Positions 9,025 to 21,623 of a stretch of 36,801 nucleotides of DNA are shown here, one piece after another. Each line of letters opens with the position of its first letter. The stretch's first letter is position 1. The DNA is taken from the NCBI RefSeq assembly GCF_000496755.2, contig NZ_AYKS02000090.1, forward strand, positions 1 to 36,801, in the 5' to 3' direction. The notes beneath the pieces are model-generated. The model saw only the letters and a program-made list of their open reading frames with translations. It was not told where the DNA came from and searched no databases. This stretch comes from Serratia sp. DD3 (GTDB taxonomy: Bacteria > Pseudomonadota > Gammaproteobacteria > Enterobacterales > Enterobacteriaceae). A program made the position numbers and the translations under genes.

Positions 9025-9086
9025 GTAATCTATTGGCAGCGGCCCCACCCTTTGCGGGCTAACTCGCTGCCAGTCAATATCATTAC
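9025..9086 (+). promoter_or_regulatory. Probable expression platform of the TPP riboswitch
   Basis: Directly after the aptamer, TGGCAGCG (9034-9041) pairs with CGCTGCCA (9065-9072), and GTAAT (9025-9029) with ATTAC (9082-9086) can extend the stem. An inner GCCC/GGGC stem fits between the arms. There is no T run, so simple intrinsic termination is unlikely. The hairpin ends about 45 nt before the thiC ribosome binding site. How it couples TPP binding to expression is not evident from sequence. Confidence 0.5.
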
Positions 9087-9136
9087 TCCCGCCAAGCTCC
9101 AGACAAGCAATTTTCCACACATCAACACACTGATAG

Positions 9137-11739
<2,603 letters not shown>

Positions 11740-11750
<11 letters not shown>

Positions 11751-12489
11751 CCAAGAATTTCTACGCTACAGCCGCCAACTGTTGTTGGAAGATATTGGCC
11801 CAGAGGGTCAGGAGAAGCTGAAGCAGGCTAGGGTACTGATTGTCGGATTGGGAGGGCTGGGTTCCCCGGCTGCACTCTATCTGGCTGCCGCTGGCGTTGG
11901 CACACTCCTGCTGGCAGATGATGACAAACTGCATCTCACCAATCTGCAGCGACAAATTTTATATCGAACCAGTGACATCGCTTCCAGCAAGGCACAGCTG
12001 GCTCAACACCATTTGCAAGCGCTAAACCCGCAAGTGGAGTCGATAGCTCTGGAACAACGCCTGCAAGGACCCACACTACAACAGGCGGTGAGTCGTGCCG
12101 ACCTGGTACTGGATTGCAGCGATAATATGGCAACTCGCCATGCGGTTAATGCAGCCTGTATCCTCGCCAATGTGCCTCTTATTAGTGGTAGCGCAGTCGG
12201 CTTCAGCGGCCAGTTGCTGATTATCGAACCACCCTATCATCAAGGCTGCTATGCCTGCCTCTATCCCGATCAAAGTGAACCTCAACGTAACTGCCGTACT
12301 GCGGGTGTACTCGGTCCGGTCGTTGGTGTAATTGGCACCCTTCAAGCACTGGAGGCGATTAAAATGCTGGTGGGCATAGCTTGTTCCCTAAGCGGTAAAC
12401 TCCGCTTGTTTGATGGCAAACAACAAAGCTGGAGCACTCTGCAACTGAGTAAGGCCAGCAATTGTCGCATCTGCGGAGGCATCGCATGA
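11740..12489 (+). CDS. thiF: ThiS adenylyltransferase
   Basis: E1-like enzyme that adenylates the ThiS C-terminus for sulfur transfer in thiazole synthesis. The 249-aa product has the nucleotide-binding GLGGLGS (residues 36-42), and zinc-binding CYAC (170-173) paired with CRICG near the C-terminus. It is close to the 251 aa of E. coli ThiF. The start at 11740 follows GGGAAGGAG. The ATGA overlap with thiS shows coupling. Confidence 0.95.
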
Positions 12490-12686
12490 ACATCATGTTG
12501 AATGAACAACTGTTGGAAATAGAACAACCACTGAGCATTAAAGCATTGCTCGAACAGTTAGGACATGACCAACCCGGTTGCGCATTGGCGATAAACCAGA
12601 CCATCATTCCGCACACTGACTGGGCAACTTATCATGTGCAGGATGGTGATGATATTCTCTTATTTCAAGCGATTGCCGGAGGCTGA
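12486..12686 (+). CDS. thiS: Sulfur carrier protein ThiS
   Basis: Ubiquitin-fold sulfur carrier of 66 aa ending in the required Gly-Gly (AIAGG), which is adenylated by ThiF and thiocarboxylated. The start overlaps the thiF stop (ATGA at 12486-12489). An alternative ATG at 12495 would remove three residues. The stop lies just before the thiG ATG. Confidence 0.94.
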   Translation: MNIMLNEQLLEIEQPLSIKALLEQLGHDQPGCALAINQTIIPHTDWATYHVQDGDDILLFQAIAGG

Positions 12687-12687
12687 C

Positions 12688-13470
12688 ATGTTGAAAATCG
12701 CCGATACTACTTTTACTTCACGTCTGTTTACCGGTACCGGTAAATTCGCCACGCCAGCATTAATGCTGTCAGCCTTGCAAGCCTCAGGGTCACAGTTAGT
12801 CACCATGGCGATGAAACGTGTTGACCTACGTGGCGGTAATGATGCGATTCTCGCACCCTTGCAACAATTAGGGGTGAAGTTACTGCCTAATACTTCGGGT
12901 GCCAAAAGTGCTGGTGAAGCCATCTTTGCCGCCCGCCTGGCGCGTGAAGCACTGGGTACGCAGTGGATAAAATTGGAGATCCACCCTGATGTGAAGTACT
13001 TATTGCCAGACCCGATTGAAACGTTAAAGGCAGCAGAAATATTGGTTAAAGAAGGCTTTGTGGTGCTGCCTTATTGCGGAGCCGATCCGGTTTTATGTAA
13101 ACGATTGGAGGAAGTGGGTTGTGCTGCCGTGATGCCACTCGGTGCGCCGATCGGTTCTAACCGTGGATTACTCAGTCGTGATTTTCTGCAGATTATTATC
13201 GAGCAGGCCAAAGTACCTGTGGTGGTTGATGCCGGAATCGGCGCCCCCAGTCACGCATTAGAAGCGATAGAGTTAGGCGCTGACGCGGTACTGGTTAATA
13301 CCGCTATTGCCGTTGCGCGTGACCCACTACAAATGGCCCAGGCGTTCCGTTTAGCTGTGGAGGCGGGTGAATTGGGGCATCGAGCTGGGTTGGCTGGCCG
13401 CCAGCCTATGGCCGCCGCCTCCAGCCCACTGACCGCCTTCCTCAGCCAACCTTTGCAGGAAATACGCTGA
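12688..13470 (+). CDS. thiG: Thiazole synthase
   Basis: Condenses deoxyxylulose phosphate, dehydroglycine and ThiS thiocarboxylate into the thiazole ring. The 260-aa TIM barrel has the Schiff-base lysine in QWIKLEI (Lys95) and the phosphate-binding [12 protein letters not shown]. The start at 12688 follows GGAGG and begins [16 protein letters not shown]. The stop overlaps the thiH ATG by one base (TGATG). Confidence 0.96.
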   Translation: MLKIADTTFTSRLFTGTGKFATPALMLSALQASGSQLVTMAMKRVDLRGGNDAILAPLQQLGVKLLPNTSGAKSAGEAIFAARLAREALGTQWIKLEIHPDVKYLLPDPIETLKAAEILVKEGFVVLPYCGADPVLCKRLEEVGCAAVMPLGAPIGSNRGLLSRDFLQIIIEQAKVPVVVDAGIGAPSHALEAIELGADAVLVNTAIAVARDPLQMAQAFRLAVEAGELGHRAGLAGRQPMAAASSPLTAFLSQPLQEIR

Positions 13471-14603
13471 TGAACAGTCATTTTAGTGAGCATCTACAAA
13501 ACTGGGATTGGGATGAATTAACACGACGTATCAACAGTAAAACTGCGCCCGACGTTGAACGAGCGCTCAGCGCAGAAAAATTAACCCGGGATGATTTTAT
13601 GGCGCTGATCTCCCCCGCAGCTGCACCTTACTTAGAACCCTTGGCACAACGAGCACAACAGCTCACTCGCCAGCGGTTCGGCAACGTGGTGAGCTTTTAC
13701 GTGCCATTATATCTTTCTAACCTTTGTGCCAACGATTGTACTTACTGTGGTTTCTCAATGAGTAATCATCTCAAGCGCAAAACGCTGGATGCTGCAGAGA
13801 TCGAACGAGAATGCACGGCCATAAAAGCGCTGGGGTTTGAGCATTTGTTACTGGTTACTGGCGAACACCAACGCAAAGTGGGCATGGACTATTTTCGCCA
13901 GCATCTTGCCAACATCCGCCCTCATTTCAGTTCGCTAATGATGGAGGTTCAGCCCCTGGCAGAGCATGAATACGCGGAATTGAAAGCTATCGGGCTGGAT
14001 GGCGTGTTTGTTTATCAGGAAACCTATCACCCTGCCACCTATCAACGGCACCATCTGCACGGCAAAAAACAGGACTTTAATTGGCGATTGGATACACCAG
14101 ACCGTCTTGGCCGCGCCGGTATTGATAAAATCGGCTTGGGAGCATTACTCGGGCTCTCCGATAGTTGGCGAACTGATTGTTACCTGTTAGCAGAACATTT
14201 GCTCTACCTGCAACAGACTTATTGGCAGAGCCGTTATTCGATTTCGTTCCCCCGTCTGCGGCCATGTACCGGGGGGATTGAGCCCGCCTCAGTGATCACT
14301 GAGCCCCAATTGGTACAGTTAATCTGTGCCTTTCGGTTGTTCGCACCTGATGTGGAACTGTCATTATCGACGCGAGAATCTGCCTTTTTTCGCGATCATA
14401 TGATCCCGCTAGCCATCAACAACGTCAGTGCCGGTTCAAAAACCCAGCCGGGGGGCTATTCGGATAACGCGCCACTTCAACTGGAACAATTTGAACCACA
14501 CGACAACCGCACACCACAACAGGTGGCGCTAGCAATCAGTGCTGCCGGATTACAGCCGGTATGGAAGGACTGGGACAGCTATCTGGGACGAGCTACGCAA
14601 TAA
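13470..14603 (+). CDS. thiH: 2-iminoacetate synthase (tyrosine lyase)
   Basis: Radical-SAM enzyme that cleaves tyrosine to dehydroglycine and p-cresol for thiazole synthesis. The 377-aa length equals E. coli ThiH. The cluster motif is CANDCTYC (Cys86, Cys90, Cys93). It forms a complex with ThiG and its presence marks the anaerobic-type (tyrosine-dependent) route rather than ThiO. It is the last gene of the thi operon, followed by a hairpin and then a terminator. Confidence 0.96.
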   Translation: MNSHFSEHLQNWDWDELTRRINSKTAPDVERALSAEKLTRDDFMALISPAAAPYLEPLAQRAQQLTRQRFGNVVSFYVPLYLSNLCANDCTYCGFSMSNHLKRKTLDAAEIERECTAIKALGFEHLLLVTGEHQRKVGMDYFRQHLANIRPHFSSLMMEVQPLAEHEYAELKAIGLDGVFVYQETYHPATYQRHHLHGKKQDFNWRLDTPDRLGRAGIDKIGLGALLGLSDSWRTDCYLLAEHLLYLQQTYWQSRYSISFPRLRPCTGGIEPASVITEPQLVQLICAFRLFAPDVELSLSTRESAFFRDHMIPLAINNVSAGSKTQPGGYSDNAPLQLEQFEPHDNRTPQQVALAISAAGLQPVWKDWDSYLGRATQ

Positions 14604-14729
14604 AATGCAACTGTGACATCACAACTTGAATAGGGCTGGACACCTAGCGCAAAGCGAGCAAACCTGGCTGGCGCTAAAAATAGCTCAGGCTATAGTGACT
14701 GCGTTGGCTCTCAAACCCGAGGCTAACCG

Positions 14730-14754
14730 AGGTTATCGCCCCTCTTGATAACCT
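14730..14754 (+). other. Hairpin downstream of thiH
   Basis: AGGTTATC (14730-14737) and GATAACCT (14747-14754) form a perfect 8-bp stem around CGCCCCTCT. There is no T tract. It may protect the thi transcript 3' end upstream of the true terminator. Nothing else is recognised in 14604-14729. Confidence 0.35.
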
Positions 14755-14768
14755 TGCCTTACCAACCA

Positions 14769-14808
14769 CCGGAGCGTGCGCAGATCCCTCGCTCGCTCCG
14801 GTTTTCTT
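14769..14808 (+). terminator. Rho-independent terminator of the thi operon
   Basis: CCGGAGCG (14769-14776) pairs with CGCTCCGG (14794-14801), followed by TTTTCTT. The G/C-rich 8-bp stem and T tract read on the plus strand, after thiH and before the convergent transporter gene. Confidence 0.88.
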
Positions 14809-14825
14809 ATTGTGATGAAAAACCA

Positions 14826-16181
14826 TCAACCCATGGTCTGCGGCTTTATTCTCGCCCCAACAATAGCGGAGAGTAGACATCCCATAACCAGATAAGCGGC
14901 CACCAAATACCAACTCCCCCCCATCACCTCCACCAATAATACAGCGATAAAAGGGGTAAAGCCGCCACCAACCACACTAGCGACCTGATAACCTACCCCT
15001 GCTCCGCTATAACGATAGGCGGTGCCAAACAGTTCGGTAAATATCGGCTGTTGCACGCTGACCAACATATCGTGGGCGACATTGGCCAGCATGATAGCGA
15101 AGAAGACAATCCATAGGGTATTACGGCTCTCAAGGGCCATAAAAAACGGTATCCCACAGAGAACACCGATTAATGCGCCGGTGACATAGATCCGGCGACG
15201 ACCAAAACGGTCCGCCAAATAAGCAAAACAAGGAATTGAGATACAACTGATTGCCCCCACCAGCAAGCCAATATTCAGAAAGATATCTCGTGAAAGACCC
15301 AGGTGAGCTGTCGAGTAATTGATGGCGAAGGCAGTCACGATATACATGGTCAGTAATTCACCAAATCTCATGGCGATGATCAGCAAAAATGCCTTAGGAT
15401 TCTGGCGCAATGCCTCGAAAATCGGGAATTTACGGATTTTGTCGGCTCTTTCCTGTAACGCTTTGTTTGCCTCAAACTCCTGCGATTCATCCATGCCATT
15501 ACGGATCCACCAAGCAACGGCCACCAGTAACAGACTGAAGATAAAAGGCAAACGCCAACCCCAACTGATAAACTGCTCATTTGAGGTCACGTGGCTCACC
15601 AATGAAACCGACCCGGTTGCCAACAGTAGCCCGACACCAAAACCAATCTGTACCCCACTGCTGTAAAAAGCCTTTTTCCCTTTCGGTGCACTCTCTACCG
15701 CGAGCAAGGCTGCGCCCCCCCATTCGCCGCCAACGGCAAATCCTTGAATGGCACGTAATAGCACCAGCAGTGTGGGTGCCCACCAGCCAATCGAGTCAAA
15801 AGAAGGTAATAGCCCAATTAATGCGGTGGAACATCCCATCATCCAGACGGTAATCATCAGCATCCGTTTGCGCCCCAACTTGTCACCAAAGTGGCCAAAC
15901 ACCATGCCTCCCAAAGGTCGAAACAAGAAACCAACGCCAAAGGTACCAAACGCCGCCAACGTTCCCATTGTCGGGCTCACCTGAGGGAAAAACTCCGTAT
16001 TAAAGACCAGAGCAGCAACTATTCCGTACAGTAGAAAGTCGTACCAGTCGACAACAGCACCAACAAAACTCCCCCAGGCGGCACGACGTGCACGGCGTTG
16101 AGGAGGGGTTGTTGATGGGGTCTGCGAGTTCTTGGGAGTACTGGCAAGGTTGCCATTACCGAGTGAAGTTGAAGTGTCCAT
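14826..16181 (-). CDS. shiA: ShiA-type shikimate:H+ symporter (MFS, MHS family)
   Basis: A 451-aa 12-TM permease of the metabolite:H+ symporter family in the inner membrane. From residue 30 the sequence (RARRAAWGSFVGAVVDWYDF, FLFRPLGGMVFGHFGD, GRKRMLMITVWMMG) tracks E. coli ShiA very closely, so shikimate uptake is the best call. A related substrate such as dehydroshikimate cannot be excluded. The N-terminus has a polar Ser/Thr/Pro-rich tail of about 30 residues. The start at 16181 follows CGGAA. It stands alone, is convergent with thiH, and is absent from this position in E. coli, so it is probably a lineage-specific insertion. Confidence 0.88.
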   Translation of the reverse strand: MDTSTSLGNGNLASTPKNSQTPSTTPPQRRARRAAWGSFVGAVVDWYDFLLYGIVAALVFNTEFFPQVSPTMGTLAAFGTFGVGFLFRPLGGMVFGHFGDKLGRKRMLMITVWMMGCSTALIGLLPSFDSIGWWAPTLLVLLRAIQGFAVGGEWGGAALLAVESAPKGKKAFYSSGVQIGFGVGLLLATGSVSLVSHVTSNEQFISWGWRLPFIFSLLLVAVAWWIRNGMDESQEFEANKALQERADKIRKFPIFEALRQNPKAFLLIIAMRFGELLTMYIVTAFAINYSTAHLGLSRDIFLNIGLLVGAISCISIPCFAYLADRFGRRRIYVTGALIGVLCGIPFFMALESRNTLWIVFFAIMLANVAHDMLVSVQQPIFTELFGTAYRYSGAGVGYQVASVVGGGFTPFIAVLLVEVMGGSWYLVAAYLVMGCLLSAIVGARIKPQTMG

Positions 16182-16355
16182 TACTATTCCGTTATTTTAT
16201 CCCGTTATTTCAACTTTACAGGGGTTTAGGAGGCATTTCATCGAAAAGTTCCAATAGTAAAAAATAACGTTCACTCTCAATTTATTCTGCAAAAAAACTA
16301 GCAGGCGCTTACCTGCCCATCCGTATCCGACGTCCGCACCTCCAAAACCGACAGC

Positions 16356-16499
16356 TATACTCCTCATACTTCAAGTTGCTTGGGTTTGGTTGCGTACGGT
16401 TACTCGGCTCATTAATTAAGCTGGCCCTAAAGGGGCCACCGTAAACAGCGTTCAAAACACACTAAGTTTTGACAACTAATTCGAATTATTTTGGGTATA
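16356..16499. repeat. 144-bp ERIC-ended intergenic repeat with a different core
   Basis: The ends are imperfect inverted copies. TATAC-TCCTCATACTTCAAGTTG at the left and TTCGAATTATTTTGGGTATA at the right are the terminal sequences of enterobacterial ERIC elements. The middle (about 16385-16465) does not match the ERIC core and includes GGCCCTAAAGGGGCC, a small palindrome. It lies in the 427-bp gap between hiuH and shiA. The rest of the gap holds the shiA upstream region (16182-16355) and two hairpins. Confidence 0.65.
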
Positions 16500-16504
16500 G
16501 ATGC

Positions 16505-16544
16505 GCGAGGGCAAAATCATAAGTTTCTGTTGAAATGCCCTCGC
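16505..16544. other. Hairpin beside the 144-bp repeat
   Basis: GCGAGGGCA (16505-16513) and TGCCCTCGC (16536-16544) form a perfect 9-bp stem with a 22-nt loop. It lies directly after the repeat. It is not followed by a T tract on either strand. Confidence 0.35.
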
Positions 16545-16574
16545 ACATCCAGTAGCTGAACGTAGTCAATATCG

Positions 16575-16601
16575 CCGCACCTTACACCGAGGGCGGTGCG
16601 G
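16575..16601 (-). terminator. Possible hiuH terminator hairpin
   Basis: CCGCACC (16575-16581) and GGTGCGG (16595-16601) form a 7-bp G/C-rich stem 7 nt after the hiuH stop on the minus strand. The sequence after it has no run of T, so termination efficiency is uncertain. Confidence 0.35.
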
Positions 16602-16608
16602 GCACCAA

Positions 16609-17019
16609 TCAGCTACCCCGATAGGTTGAATAACCGTATTGGCTGAGCAATAGAGGAATGTGATAATGCTCCTCAGTGGAGGAAATATGGAACTCTACTG
16701 GGATCTGAGGGAAAAAACTTTCCTTTTTTTGGTCAGCGAAATATTTTGCCGTTTTGAACACCACGCGGTAATCACCCACCACCGGGGTTTGGTCTGGGTA
16801 GAGAGCTTTAATTCGACCATCTGCATCGGTAGTAGCGGTATTCAACATCTTCCAACCATCACCTTGCTTTTGTTCAAGAGTGACTTCAACACCCTGAGCG
16901 GGCTTACCAGTTTGTTGATTCAATATGTGGGCACTTAACAAATTCTTCCCGGCGGCCATTACAGTTGCGGGAGCGGCAAGCATGACTGCCAGAGTCAGTG
17001 CAGGCAAATATTTTTTCAT
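16609..17019 (-). CDS. hiuH: 5-hydroxyisourate hydrolase, periplasmic (transthyretin-like)
   Basis: Hydrolyses 5-hydroxyisourate to OHCU in urate breakdown. The 136-aa product begins with a Sec signal peptide ([19 protein letters not shown], likely cut near VMA-AGK), so it is periplasmic. The mature part has [48 protein letters not shown] and the family C-terminus YRGS, all close to E. coli HiuH (YedX). The start at 17019 follows GGAGA; the frame is open to 17157, but the upstream residues lack similarity. No other purine-catabolism gene is nearby. It lies between rpoC and shiA, unlike E. coli. Confidence 0.93.
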   Translation of the reverse strand: MKKYLPALTLAVMLAAPATVMAAGKNLLSAHILNQQTGKPAQGVEVTLEQKQGDGWKMLNTATTDADGRIKALYPDQTPVVGDYRVVFKTAKYFADQKKESFFPQIPVEFHISSTEEHYHIPLLLSQYGYSTYRGS

Positions 17020-17200
17020 CTTAAATTCTCCAGAGTTGATTACGGCTTCTTTTTTACACTGATGACTTGTCAAAAAAACGGTCAGAAAGATGACAATAAT
17101 ATCTTTGCTATCAGGATAAAGCGCTAAAGGTTCGCTGTTAGTCACGGACGCAGCCAACCCCCAAACGACGTGAAGTACGAAGGATGGATTATGAAGGTTA

Positions 17201-17235
17201 CAACAAAAAGCCCTGGCTAGGGTAGCCAGGGCTTT
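17201..17235 (-). terminator. Rho-independent terminator after rpoC
   Basis: On the minus strand AAAGCCCTGGCT and AGCCAGGGCTTT (17224-17235 and 17207-17218) form a 12-bp perfect stem with an ACCCT loop, followed by TTTTTGTTG. It lies about 44 nt after the rpoC stop and ends the rplJL-rpoBC transcript. Confidence 0.93.
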
Positions 17236-17278
17236 AATCAGTCACTATTCAAACAACTGTGTTAACAAAGAATGTAAC

Positions 17279-20200
17279 TTATTCCTCGTCGCTACCACTC
17301 AGGCTGCCTGCATTCAGTAACTCAGCCAAGTTTGCTGTTGCTTCTTCCGCGCTAACCTGCGCAACAACAGGTACCTCACCTTGTGCTTTACGGCGCATAC
17401 GATCCTGGTGATAAGCGTAACCGGTACCGGCTGGGATCAGACGGCCCACAATCACGTTCTCTTTCAGACCGCGCAGTTCATCACGTTTACCGGCAACCGC
17501 CGCTTCAGTCAGAACACGCGTCGTTTCCTGGAATGATGCAGCAGAGATGAAGGACTCGGTCGCCAAGGAAGCCTTGGTAATACCCAGCAGATCACGTGAG
17601 AAGGTCGCCGAGATCTTACCATCAGCTTCTAACTGACGGTTGGCAATCTTGATACGTGATACTTCAGCCTGTTCGCCTTCCAGGAACTCAGTGCCGCCCG
17701 CACTAACGATGGTACCTTTACGCAGCATCTGACGAACGATAACTTCAATGTGCTTATCGTTAATCTTAACGCCTTGCAGACGATAAACTTCCTGCACTTC
17801 GTTAGTAATGTAGCGGGTAACCGCATGCACACCACGCAGACGCAGAATATCGTGTGGAGACTCAGGGCCGTCAGAAACAACGTCACCACGTTCCACGATT
17901 TCGCCTTCAAATACGTTGAGCTGACGCCATTTCGGAATCATCTCTTCGTAAGCGTCACTGCCATCCAATGGTGAGATAACCAGACGGCGTTTGCCTTTGG
18001 TCTCTTTACCGAACGAGATAATCCCGCTGATTTCAGCAAGAATTGCCGGTTCTTTCGGACGACGAGCTTCAAACAGATCAGCTACGCGTGGCAGACCACC
18101 GGTAATATCCTTGGTACCGCCAGATTCCTGTGGAATACGCGCCAAGGTATCACCCGCACCGATCTGAATGCCGTCTTCCAACTGTACAATCGCTTTACCT
18201 GGCAGGAAGTATTGAGCTGGCATATCTGTACCAGGGATCAACACGTCGTCACCTTTAGCATCAACGATTTTCAGTGCTGGGCGCAAATCTTTACCACTAC
18301 CGGTACGCTCTGCACTATCCAGTACCACCAGTGAAGACAAGCCGGTCAGTTCGTCGGTCTGACGAGTAATGGTCTGGCCATCAACCATATCAGCGAAGCG
18401 GATGAAACCACTCACTTCAGTGATAACTGGCATGGTGTGCGGATCCCAGTTTGCGACAGTTTCGCCACCGCTAACCTCAGCACCGTCACCTTTACCCATC
18501 ACTGCACCGTAAGGCACTTTATAACTTTCTTTGGTACGGCCAAATTCGTCGATCAGCTTCAACTCGGTGTTACGTGAAGTAATCACCAGTTTACCGACTG
18601 CATTCATAACGAACTTCACATTACTCAGCTTCAGGCTACCTTTATTCTTCACCTGGATGCTGGATTCTGCTGCCGCACGCGATGCCGCACCACCGATGTG
18701 GAAGGTACGCATCGTCAGCTGTGTACCCGGCTCACCGATAGACTGAGCCGCGATAACACCAATCGCTTCACCTTTGTTGATAATGTGGCCACGTGCCAGG
18801 TCACGACCATAGCAGTTAGCACACACGCCAAAATCAGTTTCGCAACTTACTACAGAACGGACTTTAACGCTGTCAACGGAGTTCTCTTCTAACAGATCAC
18901 ACCATTTTTCATTCAACAGGGTGTTACGTGGTACCAGAATATCCGCCGTACCCGGCTTCAATACTTCTTCTGCCGTCACACGACCCAGTACACGCTCACG
19001 CAGTGGTTCTTTAACATCACCACCTTCGATAACCGGTGTCATCATGATGCCGTTATGGGTACCACAGTCATCTTCAGTCACCACCAGATCTTGCGCTACG
19101 TCAACCAGACGACGCGTCAGATAACCGGAGTTTGCTGTTTTCAGTGCGGTATCCGCCAAACCTTTACGAGCACCGTGTGTTGAGATGAAGTACTGGAGTA
19201 CGTTCAAACCTTCACGGAAGTTCGCCGTGATTGGCGTTTCGATGATTGAGCCATCGGGTTTCGCCATCAAGCCACGCATACCCGCCAACTGACGGATCTG
19301 AGCAGCAGAACCACGAGCACCGGAGTCTGCCATCATAAAGATGCTGTTAAAGGAAACTTGTTGTTCCACCACACCATCACGGTTAACCACATCTTCAACC
19401 GACAGATTTTCCATCATCGCTTTAGCAACACGTTCGTTCGCTGCAGCCCAGATATCGATCACTTTGTTGTAGCGCTCACCTGCCGTTACCAAACCAGACT
19501 GGAACTGCTCCTGGATCTCGGCAACTTCGGTTTCAGCTTCTTCAATGATCTCTGCTTTTTTCGCTGGGATCACCATGTCATCGATACCGACTGATGCGCC
19601 TGAACGGGCAGCATAAGCAAAACCGGTATACATGATCTGGTCAGCGAAGATAACCGTCGGCTTCAAGCCCAGGATGCGGTAACAGGTGTTCAGCATCTTG
19701 GAGATCGCTTTTTTGCCCAAAGACTGGTTAACGATCGAGTACGGCAGACCTTTCGGTACAATCATCCACAGGATGGCACGACCGATGGTGGTATCAATAA
19801 TCGAAGTCTGCTGAATTGTTTCACCTTCGACCTGTTTGATCTCTTCTGTAATACGCACTTTGACACGTGCATGCAGAGAGGCCAATCCGGCACGATAAAC
19901 ACGTTCCGCTTCTTTCGGACCCGTCAGAACCATGCCTTCGCCTTTGGCGTTAACACAGTCACGAGTCATGTAGTACAGACCCAATACCACGTCCTGAGAA
20001 GGAACGATGATTGGCTCGCCGTTCGCTGGTGACAGGATGTTATTGGTTGACATCATCAATGCACGCGCTTCCAACTGAGCTTCCAGCGTCAGCGGTACGT
20101 GCACAGCCATCTGGTCACCATCGAAGTCGGCGTTATAGGCCGCACAAACCAGTGGGTGCAACTGGATGGCTTTACCTTCGATCAGAATCGGTTCAAACGC

Positions 20201-21505
20201 CTGGATACCCAAACGGTGCAGAGTTGGAGCACGGTTAAGCAGTACCGGGTGTTCGCGGATAACTTCGTCCAGGATATCCCAAACGACAGCTTCTTCACGC
20301 TCAACCATTTTCTTGGCAGCTTTAATGGTCGTTGCCAACCCACGCAGTTCCAACTTGCCATAGATAAACGGTTTGAACAGCTCCAGTGCCATTTTCTTCG
20401 GCAGACCGCACTGATGCAGACGCAGGTATGGACCTACGGTGATAACAGAACGACCAGAGTAGTCAACACGTTTACCCAACAGGTTCTGACGGAAACGCCC
20501 CTGCTTACCTTTGATCATATCGGCCAAAGATTTCAGCGGACGCTTGTTGGAACCGGTGATCGCACGGCCACGACGGCCGTTATCCAGCAACGCATCGACG
20601 GCTTCTTGCAACATACGCTTTTCGTTGCGCACGATGATATCTGGTGCAGCCAGATCCAGCAGGCGTTTCAGACGGTTGTTACGGTTGATCACCCGGCGAT
20701 ACAGATCGTTCAGATCTGAAGTCGCGAAACGACCGCCATCCAACGGAACCAGTGGACGCAGATCCGGTGGCAGTACTGGCAACACGGTCAGGATCATCCA
20801 CTCTGGTTTATTACCAGACTGTACGAACGCTTCCAGCAGCTTGATACGCTTGGTCAGCTTCTTGCGCTTGGTTTCTGAATTGGTTTCATTCAACTCTTCG
20901 CGCAGTTGCTCACATTCAGCTTCCAGATCCATGTTTTTCAACAATGCCTGAATAGCTTCAGCACCCATCTTGGCGTCGAACTCATCACCAAACTCTTCCA
21001 GTGCATCGAGATACTGCTCTTCAGTCAGGATCTGACGACGCTCGAGGTTGGTCATACCGCCTTCAACCACCACGTAGGATTCGAAGTACAGTACACGTTC
21101 GATATCGCGCAGTGGCATATCCAGCAACAAACCGATACGTGATGGCAGCGATTTAAGGAACCAGATATGCGCCGTAGGGGAAGCCAGTTCGATGTGCCCC
21201 ATACGCTCACGGCGTACTTTGGTCTGGGTCACTTCAACACCGCACTTCTCACAGATCACACCACGATGTTTCAAGCGCTTGTACTTACCGCACAGGCACT
21301 CATAATCTTTTACCGGCCCAAAAATACGGGCACAGAAAAGGCCGTCACGCTCAGGTTTGAACGTACGGTAGTTAATGGTTTCCGGCTTTTTAACTTCACC
21401 GAACGACCATGAACGGATCATATCTGGCGATGCCAGAGCGATCTTGATTGCATCAAACTCTTCGGACTTGGTTTGTGCTTTCAGAAACTTTAATAAGTCT
21501 TTCAC
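17279..21505 (-). CDS. rpoC: DNA-directed RNA polymerase subunit beta'
   Basis: Largest catalytic subunit of RNA polymerase. The 1408-aa product (1407 in E. coli) starts [20 protein letters not shown]. The N-terminal zinc site [19 protein letters not shown] and the absolutely conserved active-centre NADFDGDQ, which binds the catalytic Mg2+, are intact, as is the second zinc site [15 protein letters not shown]. The C-terminus ends in an acidic GSLSGSDEE. It lies 118 bp downstream of rpoB with a hairpin in the gap and a strong terminator after it. Confidence 0.98.
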   Translation of the reverse strand: MKDLLKFLKAQTKSEEFDAIKIALASPDMIRSWSFGEVKKPETINYRTFKPERDGLFCARIFGPVKDYECLCGKYKRLKHRGVICEKCGVEVTQTKVRRERMGHIELASPTAHIWFLKSLPSRIGLLLDMPLRDIERVLYFESYVVVEGGMTNLERRQILTEEQYLDALEEFGDEFDAKMGAEAIQALLKNMDLEAECEQLREELNETNSETKRKKLTKRIKLLEAFVQSGNKPEWMILTVLPVLPPDLRPLVPLDGGRFATSDLNDLYRRVINRNNRLKRLLDLAAPDIIVRNEKRMLQEAVDALLDNGRRGRAITGSNKRPLKSLADMIKGKQGRFRQNLLGKRVDYSGRSVITVGPYLRLHQCGLPKKMALELFKPFIYGKLELRGLATTIKAAKKMVEREEAVVWDILDEVIREHPVLLNRAPTLHRLGIQAFEPILIEGKAIQLHPLVCAAYNADFDGDQMAVHVPLTLEAQLEARALMMSTNNILSPANGEPIIVPSQDVVLGLYYMTRDCVNAKGEGMVLTGPKEAERVYRAGLASLHARVKVRITEEIKQVEGETIQQTSIIDTTIGRAILWMIVPKGLPYSIVNQSLGKKAISKMLNTCYRILGLKPTVIFADQIMYTGFAYAARSGASVGIDDMVIPAKKAEIIEEAETEVAEIQEQFQSGLVTAGERYNKVIDIWAAANERVAKAMMENLSVEDVVNRDGVVEQQVSFNSIFMMADSGARGSAAQIRQLAGMRGLMAKPDGSIIETPITANFREGLNVLQYFISTHGARKGLADTALKTANSGYLTRRLVDVAQDLVVTEDDCGTHNGIMMTPVIEGGDVKEPLRERVLGRVTAEEVLKPGTADILVPRNTLLNEKWCDLLEENSVDSVKVRSVVSCETDFGVCANCYGRDLARGHIINKGEAIGVIAAQSIGEPGTQLTMRTFHIGGAASRAAAESSIQVKNKGSLKLSNVKFVMNAVGKLVITSRNTELKLIDEFGRTKESYKVPYGAVMGKGDGAEVSGGETVANWDPHTMPVITEVSGFIRFADMVDGQTITRQTDELTGLSSLVVLDSAERTGSGKDLRPALKIVDAKGDDVLIPGTDMPAQYFLPGKAIVQLEDGIQIGAGDTLARIPQESGGTKDITGGLPRVADLFEARRPKEPAILAEISGIISFGKETKGKRRLVISPLDGSDAYEEMIPKWRQLNVFEGEIVERGDVVSDGPESPHDILRLRGVHAVTRYITNEVQEVYRLQGVKINDKHIEVIVRQMLRKGTIVSAGGTEFLEGEQAEVSRIKIANRQLEADGKISATFSRDLLGITKASLATESFISAASFQETTRVLTEAAVAGKRDELRGLKENVIVGRLIPAGTGYAYHQDRMRRKAQGEVPVVAQVSAEEATANLAELLNAGSLSGSDEE

Positions 21506-21582
21506 GGATTGGCTCCTGTCGGAGTTAAACCTGTTGGGTGTGCGCTGACAAAGCGCTCACCCGTGTGACCTGAACAACCACC

Positions 21583-21611
21583 CTCTGGCTCCCTAAGGTC
21601 TGGAGCCAGAG
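21583..21611 (-). other. Hairpin in the rpoB-rpoC intercistronic region
   Basis: CTCTGGCTCC (21583-21592) and GGAGCCAGAG (21602-21611) make a perfect 10-bp stem with a 9-nt loop, 12 nt after the rpoB stop on the minus strand. It lacks a T tract, so readthrough into rpoC is expected. It may stabilise the rpoB 3' end or mark a processing site. Confidence 0.5.
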
Positions 21612-21623
21612 CTGGAGTGACGA

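Noticed and set aside
17160..17193. Possible repeat end between hiuH and the rpoC terminator (GTGAAGTACGAAGGATGG)
   Set aside because: It resembles the ERIC terminal consensus only loosely and has no partner end nearby.
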